From contig CAJWZN010000061.1 of the NCBI GenBank assembly GCA_913050105.1, positions 1-7,701 of the forward strand: 7,701 nt of DNA, written 5' to 3'. The stretch is from an uncultured Synechococcus sp. (GTDB lineage Bacteria > Cyanobacteriota > Cyanobacteriia > PCC-6307 > Cyanobiaceae). A model generated the notes under the pieces. It was not told the DNA's origin, ran no database searches, and was given only the letters and a program-made list of their open reading frames with translations. Below, one piece after another: positions 1 to 5,972 of this stretch. Both the position numbers and the translations under genes were made by a program. Numbering within the stretch: the stretch's first letter is position 1; each line of letters opens with the position of its first letter.

Positions 1-356
1 GGTTTGCTCCCCAGTGCGGAGCTGAGGAATGTGGACTTTCCGCATGCTGTAGGCCCAGCAACGATGAGGAGTCTTTTTTTAGTGAACAATGATTATCGTA
101 TTGATTCGTGAGGGAATATTAATGCATCACGAAGAAAGAGTCTCGGTGCTTTCTTGATTCTGATAATTCATTTCGCTCCGTTGTGGCTTTAGGAGTGAGA
201 GGCATGGTGTGATTCCCCCTTTGTCTCCTGATTGAATGCTTTTGTTGTGTAACTGGTTGATTCTTTCTTTGGCTCATCGGTTGCGCTGGTTGATTTCAGG
301 GATGAGTGGTTTTTGCGTCAGACATTTTTTATGCGTTTAAGCTTGGTTAGGCATTA
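1..356. other. Gene-free AT-rich upstream region of the helicase gene
   Basis: I see no convincing gene here. The stretch is clearly richer in A+T than the neighbouring genes, and from about 200 to 350 the + strand is T-rich and A-poor. Two frames on the + strand are open from the window edge (one to the TGA at 109-111, one to about 92); either could be the tail of a gene starting outside the window, but neither has recognisable content. A 6-bp inverted repeat (TGCGGA 15-20, TCCGCA 39-44) and a T run at 73-80 are present, but they are not adjacent and do not make a convincing terminator. The helicase promoter should lie in this region, yet I could not pick out a clear -35/-10 pair. A 10-bp direct repeat, CTGGTTGATT, occurs at 253-262 and 286-295. 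An unannotated small RNA remains possible. Confidence 0.5.
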
Positions 357-1814
357 TTGATTGTGGTTAGTCAAGAGGATCTCACCGCCGACCAGCAAGC
401 TGCTGCCGAGGAGTTCGCGGCTTGGCTGAAGAGTCCCTCTGATGGCACTCCTTTTGTTCTGAGCGGCTTTGCCGGCAGCGGTAAAACCTTTTTGTCGATA
501 CGCCTTTTGCGACAGGTGGAAGAGGCGGGATTGTGCTGGACCGTGGTTGCCCCAACCCATAAGGCGGTTGGGGTACTGCGCCAGGCTCTGGATCTGGAAG
601 GACTGCAACCCACCTGGTACCCCTCAACAATTCACCGGCTGTTGCGGCTGAAGCTCAAACGGTCTGCGGAGGCAGAGCTGTGTGAGCCCACCGAGCAGAC
701 GGCCATGGCATTGGAGAACCTCGGCCTTGTTCTGATCGACGAAGCTTCGATGGTTGATAGCGCCCTGCTGGGTATTGCCCTGCAATGTGCACATCCATTC
801 AAGACACGACTGGTCTTTGTCGGAGATCCAGCTCAGCTGCCACCCGTGGGGGAGGACAGCAGTCCGGTGTTCGCTATGCAGCGCGCCTGTTCGGCCACCC
901 TCACGGAGGTTGTGCGGCACCAGGGCCCGGTCCTGCAGCTTGCCAGCCGTCTGCGGGATGGAGGACTCCCCTGTCAAAACCCACCGTCTCTCCCACCGAT
1001 TCGCGATACCCAAGGGCAGGTTCGATGTCTGCCCCAGAAGGATTGGCTTGATCAGGCTCGCCGCGCATTGAAGGAGGCGGCGCAGCAGGACAATCCCGAT
1101 GCAGCAAGGATTGTTTGTTACACAAATCGCAGCCTTGATCGCCTCGTGCCCCATGCCCGACGGGCGATTCACGGTGAGATGGCAGATCAGATGCCTGTGT
1201 TGCCTGGCGAGGTGCTGATCAGTCGTACTGCCGTGATGGCCCCAGCCTCTCGGGATGGTGAGGAGACCGGTGAGGAGCCCGACATGGTTCTGGGCTCCAA
1301 CCGTGAGGTGGTGGTGCGCGATGTGAAGCCGGAATCCTGTGATCTGGTTGATTTCGGCTTGTCATCAGCTGATGGATTCGTTCCGGTGATCGAGACTCTT
1401 TCTGCTCAGGTCTCGTCCGGCGAGCTGGAGCTGACGTTGCGTCTGCAGCCACCTGTTGGAAGTGAGGCGCGTCGGCAGTTGGATGGCGTGATGCAGCGTT
1501 TGCGTCAACAGGCGCGTGACGCCGGCAAAAAGGGCGGTCGGGCGATCTGGCGCCAATACTTCTTGATTCGTGATGCCTTCGCTTCGCTTGGTCCTGCGGC
1601 GGTGCTCACAGTTCACCGAAGCCAGGGCAGCAGCTTTGGGGAGGTGTTTGTCGCTCCCGATGTGTTCCGCTCCGATCCATCCATCCGCCAGCAACTCAGC
1701 TATGTGGCAGTGTCCCGCGCCAGAACAGGGGTCTGGATGATCGGGGGAACCACATCCGCCTCAGTGGCTGAGGCATGGCGGAAGGAGTTCGCTGCATCCA
1801 TCCAGGGGCAGTGA
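357..1814 (+). CDS. Superfamily 1B DNA helicase, RecD/Dda-like
   Basis: This 485-residue protein is predicted to be an ATP-driven 5'-to-3' DNA helicase acting in cytoplasmic DNA repair, recombination or replication. The SF1 motifs are all present in order: Walker A GFAGSGKT (37-44), motif Ia APTHKA (65-70), Walker B LIDEAS (126-131), motif III VGDPAQLPPV (155-164), the UvrD_C_2-type motif TVHRSQGSSF (418-427), and motif VI YVAVSRART (449-457). The catalytic Lys43 and Asp128-Glu129 are intact. It lacks the N-terminal extension of true RecD subunits and no recB or recC lies nearby, so it is more like stand-alone phage T4 Dda or short RecD-like helicases; databases often label such proteins 'exodeoxyribonuclease V alpha subunit'. 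The open frame begins at a TTG (357) with TTAGG a few bases upstream; a GTG at 363 is an equally possible start and would remove two residues. It is a lone + strand gene converging on the - strand cluster. Family assignment is firm; the exact cellular role is not. Confidence 0.92.
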   Translation: MIVVSQEDLTADQQAAAEEFAAWLKSPSDGTPFVLSGFAGSGKTFLSIRLLRQVEEAGLCWTVVAPTHKAVGVLRQALDLEGLQPTWYPSTIHRLLRLKLKRSAEAELCEPTEQTAMALENLGLVLIDEASMVDSALLGIALQCAHPFKTRLVFVGDPAQLPPVGEDSSPVFAMQRACSATLTEVVRHQGPVLQLASRLRDGGLPCQNPPSLPPIRDTQGQVRCLPQKDWLDQARRALKEAAQQDNPDAARIVCYTNRSLDRLVPHARRAIHGEMADQMPVLPGEVLISRTAVMAPASRDGEETGEEPDMVLGSNREVVVRDVKPESCDLVDFGLSSADGFVPVIETLSAQVSSGELELTLRLQPPVGSEARRQLDGVMQRLRQQARDAGKKGGRAIWRQYFLIRDAFASLGPAAVLTVHRSQGSSFGEVFVAPDVFRSDPSIRQQLSYVAVSRARTGVWMIGGTTSASVAEAWRKEFAASIQGQ

Positions 1815-1830
1815 GTTCCGCCCGCGTTGC

Positions 1831-1944
1831 TCAGAGACGGAGGATCAACGCCGCAAGTCCGATGCTGACCCCCAGACTTGCAATACCGACCATGGCCCGC
1901 CAGAACGCTTTGTCGCGAGTGTTCAGAAGCGCTTTGGGGTCCAT
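1831..1944 (-). CDS. Small single-span membrane protein (37 aa)
   Basis: This short frame starts with ATG at 1944, ends at TGA 1831-1833, and encodes 37 residues. It opens with a polar, charged head (MDPKALLNTRDKAFWRAM), followed by a hydrophobic segment of about 18 residues (VGIASLGVSIGLAALI) and a short basic end (LRL). That is the layout of a one-span membrane micropeptide with the N-terminus probably in the cytoplasm. It starts 8 bases after the stop of the 117-residue gene with no obvious ribosome binding site, so its translation may be coupled to that gene. It occupies almost all the space between the neighbouring gene and the convergent helicase gene, which would otherwise be unexplained in such a compact genome. 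I do not recognise a family; function unknown. The frame is below the usual length cut-offs, so it may be unannotated in some genomes. Confidence 0.6.
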   Translation of the reverse strand: MDPKALLNTRDKAFWRAMVGIASLGVSIGLAALILRL

Positions 1945-1952
1945 GGCCGTGA

Positions 1953-2306
1953 TCAATGAAGGTGGGTGTGCTGCCGTTGGAGCAGGTAGGGAAACCGTTG
2001 CTCAACCGAGCGATGCAGGCTGCTGATGGGGTGGTTGTAGTGGGCACCGGCCACCGCGCTGAAGCGTCGCCCGAGAATCACAGGATGATCTAAATCAGCT
2101 TCGCAGCTGCGCAGTGCCGATTGAACGACTTCATTCGAGCTGCGTGCTGTGAAGGTTCCCTCCGTTTCTTGCCAGATCCTGCATGCCAATACGGCGTCCT
2201 CTGCTGACTGAAACACACTCAGAGGGTCCTGCTGGCGTGCATTGAGCACCTCCATCCCGACCAGGGGGAGCGTGACAACCGAAAGGACCAGACCAAGACG
2301 AAGCAT
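1953..2306 (-). CDS. Secreted or membrane-anchored protein of unknown function (117 aa)
   Basis: This 117-residue protein begins with a hydrophobic stretch (LGLVLSVVTLPLVGM, residues 4-18) after a single Arg. That fits a signal peptide or N-terminal anchor, so the rest is likely in the periplasm or thylakoid lumen. The mature part is polar and contains just two cysteines, Cys42 and Cys68, which could form a disulfide there. The C-terminal end is rich in His, Gln and Arg (RQHTHLH). I recognise no enzyme motif. It lies 86 bases downstream of the acylphosphatase stop on the same strand, and the 37-residue membrane protein follows 8 bases after its stop. The ATG at 2306 is chosen because it sits directly before the hydrophobic segment; a purine-rich run lies upstream but too far away to be a good ribosome binding site. 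It is probably a lineage-specific conserved hypothetical. Confidence 0.65.
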   Translation of the reverse strand: MLRLGLVLSVVTLPLVGMEVLNARQQDPLSVFQSAEDAVLACRIWQETEGTFTARSSNEVVQSALRSCEADLDHPVILGRRFSAVAGAHYNHPISSLHRSVEQRFPYLLQRQHTHLH

Positions 2307-2370
2307 CGCTTGATAGCCGAAGCAACCCCCCCTGCCGTAGCCAGCAGTTGGTCGCTGTTGTCGACTGTTT

Positions 2371-2388
2371 GTGATCTCTTCAGATCAC
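2371..2388. terminator. Perfect hairpin 5 bases after the acylphosphatase stop
   Basis: GTGATCT (2371-2377) and AGATCAC (2382-2388) form a perfect 7-bp inverted repeat around a CTTC loop; the hairpin reads with a GAAG loop on the - strand. It sits immediately behind the acylphosphatase stop (2393-2395). There is no T run after it in either direction, so it is not a standard intrinsic terminator. It could attenuate transcription, stabilise the upstream mRNA 3' end, or be a protein-binding palindrome in front of the 117-residue gene. TGTTT flanks it on both sides in direct orientation. The structure is seen; its function is inferred. Confidence 0.4.
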
Positions 2389-2392
2389 TGTT

Positions 2393-2662
2393 TCAGTAGC
2401 GCACCTCAAACCAGTCATTGCCGGTGGCCGGCATCTGACTCGGCCGAACGCTGCGGACCTGGGCCCCCGGAGGACCTTGCTCGCACCAGGCGCGCAGCTC
2501 TGCGATTGCGAGAGGTGTTCCTTCCACCTCAACTTCAACGCTGCCGTCCCTCAGGTTGCGGACCCATCCCTTGACACCGAGATCGAGAGCTCGTCGACTG
2601 CAGGCTGATCGAAACCCCACGCCCTGAACATGGCCCTGAATGATCAGGCGCCAGCGTTCCAC
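2393..2662 (-). CDS. acyP: Acylphosphatase
   Basis: This 89-residue protein is a compact acylphosphatase, a cytosolic enzyme that hydrolyses carboxyl-phosphate bonds such as those in acetyl phosphate or 1,3-bisphosphoglycerate. The signature GHVQGVGFR ends in the phosphate-binding arginine (Arg18), and the second signature GWVRNLRDGSVEVEVEG carries the catalytic asparagine (Asn36). The 18-residue spacing between them is the family norm, and the end DWFEVRY is also typical. The frame is open upstream to 2860, but that part overlaps the cobB duplicate in another frame and has no acylphosphatase character. I prefer the GTG at 2662, which gives the usual family length of about 90 residues and has AAGGG upstream; an ATG at 2746 (117 residues) is the main alternative. 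The frame of the cobB remnant stops at 2644, overlapping this start, as in a translationally coupled pair. Identity is certain; the start is not. Confidence 0.88.
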   Translation of the reverse strand: MERWRLIIQGHVQGVGFRSACSRRALDLGVKGWVRNLRDGSVEVEVEGTPLAIAELRAWCEQGPPGAQVRSVRPSQMPATGNDWFEVRY

Positions 2663-2880
2663 AAACGGCTGAACCCTTGAAGGTTGAAGTCGAGTGACGA
2701 AACGCCGGGCAATGGCTTCGTCGCGGCTTCGAGTGCGGCGTGCCATCGGGAGCAGATCGTCAAAGAGCCTCCCCAGGGCAGGTGAGCCAGGCCGGCGTGA
2801 ATCATCCGCGTGCCCCATTCCTCCGGCTCCCTGTCGCGTCGCCTGCAGCCAATCTCCCACAGCATGTATCCATCCGAGGT
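2644..2880 (-). pseudogene. Degraded duplicate of the cobB 3' end
   Basis: On the - strand, in the frame that ends at TGA 2644-2646, the sequence encodes WEIGCRRRDREPEEWGTR, IHAGLAHLPW and TICSRWHAALEAATK. These match, with more than half of the residues identical, the C-terminus of the intact CobB (WEVEGWRRDRESEGWGTR, IHASWVHLHW, TICSRWRSALDAGAK). This is the end of the glutamine amidotransferase domain. The copy lacks the catalytic cysteine region and everything before it, and its HLPW has lost the second histidine of HLHW. Upstream the frame stays open to 3051 but enters unrelated AT-rich sequence. After the region of homology the frame continues with about 17 further residues (SSLDFNLQGFSRLWNAGA) and overlaps the acylphosphatase start. 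It is best read as a non-functional remnant of a former cobB end; part of it may now serve as leader or N-terminal code for acylphosphatase. Confidence 0.75.
2716..2864. repeat. Direct repeat, outer copy (cobB 3' end)
   Basis: This is one member of a gapless direct repeat whose partner lies 547 bases to the right. Over 2743-2864 I count about 95 of 122 matching bases (78%); weaker similarity continues to about 2716. The longest identical runs are GCCATCGGGAGCAGATCGTC (2742-2761) and a 16-base run containing CCTGTCGCGTCGCC. The copies differ at many amino-acid-changing positions, so they are either old or came from two different alleles. Confidence 0.85.
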
Positions 2881-3241
2881 TGGGAGTTGCTGTTTCGTTA
2901 GAGGAGGCCTATCTGTCTTATTATGTCCAGAAATCTCTGCAAAATAAATATTCAACTGTTCACGGATGGAATGTATGACAGGTAGACTTATTTGTTGCCA
3001 AGCCAATGATTTGGAATCGAACCTGTTAAATTTGTGGTTAGCAATTGGCAACTGGTCGACGAATCAAGTTGTTGCTGCAGATCTCAATATTGCCGCAGTC
3101 GATCTATTTGAAATAGTCCATTGAGGTATTAACAGATTTAACCGTACGAGCATTCTGAATTGATGCACACACGACCCCCGGATAAATGCTTTCCCAAGCA
3201 TGTTGTTTGGAAGGGGTGTCAGCCATTCAACCCGTTCGAGA
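2865..3241. other. AT-rich spacer between cobB and its duplicated end
   Basis: This stretch separates the intact cobB from the repeated cobB end. Its base composition is clearly more A+T-rich than the flanking genes, and it resembles none of the neighbouring genes. I see no transposase, no clear inverted terminal repeats, no tRNA and no terminator. Two weak open frames exist: the - strand frame from 3051 that reads into the cobB remnant, and a + strand frame 2975-3124 of 49 codons (starting MTGRLICCQANDLE, with a GGATGGA run upstream). Neither has recognisable content. It is most simply foreign or decayed DNA inserted together with the duplication. Confidence 0.5.
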
Positions 3242-4615
3242 TCACAACGTCTTGGGGCGAGATTTCGCTCCTGCGTCCAGTGCACTGCGCCATCGGGAGC
3301 AGATCGTCGCGTTGCTGGCCCAGTGCAGGTGAACCCAACTGGCGTGAATCGTGCGCGTGCCCCATCCCTCAGATTCCCTGTCGCGTCGCCACCCCTCGAC
3401 CTCCCACAGCACGGAGGTGTCTTGAGGCTCCCTGCGGTGATGCAGCGCCCAGCGGTGAAATTCATGCCCCCGAAGTTGTTCCCCGCGTCGCACCAACAGG
3501 CCGTCTCGCGGTGGTGTCAGTTGTCGGTACCCCACCTGCAGCTGCCCTCGACTGGCCTGAAATGGCAGAAGACCGGCCATCGCATGCTGCTGTCCGTCCA
3601 GGTCCGTCAGCGATTTCCCCAGCATCAACATTCCGCCGCATTCGGCATAGATCGGTCGTTGACCTGCCCAGGTCACCAGGTTTTGCAGGCTGCGTTTGCA
3701 TTGACTGAGCTGGGCCGCATGCTGTTCGGGGAAGCCGCCGGGGATGATCACGCCACGGGCCTCCATCGGCAGCGGCTCATCGGCGAGCGGGCTCCAGCGC
3801 AGCACCGGCATTCCCAGACGCTGCAACAGCTCTTCCGTCTCGGGATAGCGGAAATGGAAGGCTTCATCTGCGGCCACCGCAACCGGAAGCTTCATACCAG
3901 TCGCGGGTGTGATGGCGGACAGGGGGGCGTCGTCCGCCACTGGGGCCTTCAGCAGAGAACGAAACGTCTCAAGATCCAGATGTTGTTCTGCGATCCGGGC
4001 CCATTGCTGTTGCCGGCTGGTCTGCCTTTTGAGCTCATGGACGGGTGCCAGGCCGAGATGACGGCTGGGTAGATCCAGCGCAGCATTCCGTGGCAGGCAG
4101 CCCAGCATCGGCATGTCGATCGAAGCAAGCACAGCGCTGAGCAGTTCACGGTGACGCTCGGTGCTGACGCGGTTGAGCACGACACCGGCGATCCGCAGCC
4201 TTGGGTCGTGATCACGGAACCCCTTCACCACAGCCGCCAGCGATGCCGCCTGACCGCCTGCATCCAAGACCAGAACAATGGGCAGGCTGAGCTGGTGAGC
4301 CACGGCAGCGGTGCTGCCGTCCTGGCTGCATCCAATGCCGTCAAAAAGACCCATCACCCCCTCAACGAGGGCGAGCTCCGCTTCACCCCCATAGCCGTGG
4401 AAGGCGTGCTTCACCCAGGATTCGCCGCAGAGGCTCAGGTCGAGATTGCGGCATGGGCGCTCTGCAGTTGCGCTCAGCAACTGAGGATCGAGGTAGTCCG
4501 GCCCCACTTTGAAGGGCTGGATTGTGAGTCCCTTGGAGCGGGCCCAGGCGAGCAGCACCAGGCTGAGCAGGGTCTTGCCGCTGCCGCTGGCCGGCGCTGC
4601 GATCACAACGGCCAT
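3242..4615 (-). CDS. cobB: Cobyrinic acid a,c-diamide synthase (CobB/CbiA)
   Basis: This 457-residue enzyme amidates the a and c side chains of the corrin ring, using glutamine and ATP, in the cobalamin/pseudocobalamin pathway of the cytoplasm. The N-terminal dethiobiotin-synthetase-like ATPase domain carries the P-loop APASGSGKT (7-15), KVGPDYLDP (36-44), and EGVMGLFDG (85-93). The C-terminal class I glutamine amidotransferase domain carries GVIIPGGFPE (288-297), the nucleophile Cys326 in AECGGML, GHEFH (383-387), and HASWVHLHW (424-432). Length is normal for the family. Cyanobacteria make corrin by the early-cobalt route, so cbiA is the biochemically stricter name. ATG at 4615 sits directly before the P-loop strand and 20 bases after the opcA stop, without a clear ribosome binding site, so coupling to opcA is likely. 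The last 15 or so residues (SALDAGAKSRPKTL) follow the duplicated segment and may be a new ending created by the rearrangement downstream. Confidence 0.95.
   Translation of the reverse strand: MAVVIAAPASGSGKTLLSLVLLAWARSKGLTIQPFKVGPDYLDPQLLSATAERPCRNLDLSLCGESWVKHAFHGYGGEAELALVEGVMGLFDGIGCSQDGSTAAVAHQLSLPIVLVLDAGGQAASLAAVVKGFRDHDPRLRIAGVVLNRVSTERHRELLSAVLASIDMPMLGCLPRNAALDLPSRHLGLAPVHELKRQTSRQQQWARIAEQHLDLETFRSLLKAPVADDAPLSAITPATGMKLPVAVAADEAFHFRYPETEELLQRLGMPVLRWSPLADEPLPMEARGVIIPGGFPEQHAAQLSQCKRSLQNLVTWAGQRPIYAECGGMLMLGKSLTDLDGQQHAMAGLLPFQASRGQLQVGYRQLTPPRDGLLVRRGEQLRGHEFHRWALHHRREPQDTSVLWEVEGWRRDRESEGWGTRTIHASWVHLHWASNATICSRWRSALDAGAKSRPKTL
3263..3411. repeat. Direct repeat, inner copy (inside cobB)
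   Basis: This is the partner of the repeat at 2716-2864, lying inside the 3' end of the intact cobB and coding for its residues from about 403 to 451. The best-matching part is 3290-3411, where roughly four in five bases agree without gaps. Downstream of 3263 (reading on the - strand) the two copies diverge, and cobB stops soon after at 3242-3244. Confidence 0.85.
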
Positions 4616-4635
4616 GGCTCAGTCGTGCAAGATCT

Positions 4636-5928
4636 TCAGGGCAGCAGGCTGGCAGCCAGAGGTGCAGCTGCAGCCAGGAGCGGGTTTGTGGTGTCGTGTC
4701 CACCACCCAGCAGGCGGGCTACATCCATCTCAGGGGTTCTGTGCTGCACCGGGACGATCTCTTCGTGGAGTTCAAGGTCTGCCATTCCGCCACTTTCTAG
4801 CCGCATGCAGCCACCTGACTCCGTGCAGAGGATCACGCACACACCTGGGCTGCTGTCGGGTTTGCAGATGAGACGCAATCCCACCATCTGGCCAGGATGC
4901 ACGCTGGGTTGACCTACGGGAACAGACATCAACTGAAAGCGCACCTCCACGCCATCCCCTCGCTTGAACCGGGCGTTGATGGTGCTGTTTTCTTCGTCGT
5001 TGTCGCTGCTGATGAGGTCCCAACCCAGTCGATCCGCGATCCAGGCTGCTAGCAGCAGTCCCTGTGCGGGGTGATTGCTTTCAACATCAATCTCCATCTG
5101 GGTGACGTGGCCCAGGGCCTCCCTGCGTTGTGGCGGGTCAAAAACCATCGCCAGTGTTTCTCGCCAGTTGCTGAGCCGCAGCCAGTTCAGGTCGTTGATC
5201 GCCTGTCCTGATTGCACACGGGTCCGCAGCAGATCGAGGCACTGGCGTGGAGTGCCGACGGCGCTGTCGAGGATCAATCGCCGCGGTGTTCCAGCCAGCT
5301 CGTCCAGAAGATTCGGAGCTTCGTCAAGGGAGCCGTTCCACCACACCCATGCCGGCATCCTTGCCGGCAGCAAGGGTTGAAGAATGGCCAGGCCGTCTTC
5401 AAGGGCGTTCTGACTTCCGCGCAGCACCACCACATCACCGCAGGCTGTTGTGCCACCTCCTTCTTCGGGCAGCGGACAGTACGCCGCAACGAGGGTTTCC
5501 AATTTGTGGTCCGCCTCGATCGTCGGAGCCAGAGTGATCAGCCTGCGGGGTTGAAGCGCACTGAGAGCTGGGTCGATGTACTGACCGCGCAGATCTTCGC
5601 TCGGGTTGACGCCATCCCTTGCAGCCATGGCATTGATCACGGCCTCCGCCAGTGGAGGAGTGCCGCTCGGCAGGTCTTCATCGATCACCGCCTGTCGGCC
5701 GGCGGCCACCAGTTGATCGGACTGCTGGCCGGTGATCGGTCCTTTCAGTCGCCCGGTGCGGATCAGCTGCTGTTCTGCCAGTGCGGGTTGCCAGATCAGC
5801 AGGCAGAACGTGTTGGCACCGGTGCCGGTACCGCCCTGCTGTTCGGGAGACCAGAGCTGGTCGAGATAGGCGGGAACGTCAGCGGGAGCCAGTTCCAGGG
5901 GGGTCTGGAGGGTGAGCTGCGGAGACAT
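4636..5928 (-). CDS. opcA: Glucose-6-phosphate dehydrogenase assembly protein OpcA
   Basis: OpcA is the cyanobacterial activator of G6PDH: it binds the enzyme, favours its oligomeric high-affinity state, and passes on thioredoxin redox control, so that the oxidative pentose phosphate pathway runs mainly in the dark. I assign this 430-residue protein from its position directly after zwf, its length, and the C-terminal block VGLRLICKPDSSPGVCVILC (349-368), then TESGGCMRLESGG. The protein has eight cysteines (42, 151, 163, 230, 355, 364, 368, 374). Cys368 and Cys374 have the CX5C spacing of the pair that I recall as the thioredoxin-sensitive disulfide in Anabaena OpcA. The tail after 405 is a Gly/Ala/Leu-rich, low-complexity end. 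The start at ATG 5928 is 44 bases after the zwf stop. No strong ribosome binding site is visible. It surely shares a transcript with zwf. Confidence 0.93.
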   Translation of the reverse strand: MSPQLTLQTPLELAPADVPAYLDQLWSPEQQGGTGTGANTFCLLIWQPALAEQQLIRTGRLKGPITGQQSDQLVAAGRQAVIDEDLPSGTPPLAEAVINAMAARDGVNPSEDLRGQYIDPALSALQPRRLITLAPTIEADHKLETLVAAYCPLPEEGGGTTACGDVVVLRGSQNALEDGLAILQPLLPARMPAWVWWNGSLDEAPNLLDELAGTPRRLILDSAVGTPRQCLDLLRTRVQSGQAINDLNWLRLSNWRETLAMVFDPPQRREALGHVTQMEIDVESNHPAQGLLLAAWIADRLGWDLISSDNDEENSTINARFKRGDGVEVRFQLMSVPVGQPSVHPGQMVGLRLICKPDSSPGVCVILCTESGGCMRLESGGMADLELHEEIVPVQHRTPEMDVARLLGGGHDTTNPLLAAAAPLAASLLP

Positions 5929-5972
5929 GGATCAGACGAATTGGGACAACGATGAGGCTTGAGCAACTGACG

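Noticed and set aside
15..80. Intrinsic terminator from the inverted repeat at 15-44 and the T run at 73-80
   Set aside because: The stem is only 6 bp with an 18-base loop, and the T run is about 30 bases away.
119..277. 52-codon open frame on the - strand in the left intergenic region
   Set aside because: It is polar and low in hydrophobic residues, has no recognisable motif, and lies in AT-rich DNA where frames of this size occur by chance.
624..1172. 182-codon - strand frame within the helicase gene
   Set aside because: It lies entirely opposite the helicase motifs and lacks protein-like features.
2393..2860. Taking the full 155-codon frame as the acylphosphatase
   Set aside because: The first ~66 codons lie in the out-of-frame cobB duplicate, begin at a GTG without support, and the family is normally about 90 residues.
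2644..3051. Treating the 135-codon - strand frame as a functional gene
   Set aside because: Its N-terminal half is AT-rich sequence of no known kind, and its C-terminal half is a fragment of an amidotransferase domain without the catalytic cysteine.
2865..3241. Insertion sequence or transposon in the AT-rich spacer
   Set aside because: No transposase fragment, terminal inverted repeats or target duplication could be seen.
3200..4072. 290-codon + strand frame opposite cobB
   Set aside because: It is antisense to the well-supported cobB and its translation is arbitrary in composition; such frames are common opposite GC-rich genes.
5212..5955. 247-codon + strand frame opposite opcA, and the similar one at 4151-4912 opposite cobB/opcA
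   Set aside because: Both are antisense shadows of genes with clear family motifs and have no motif of their own.
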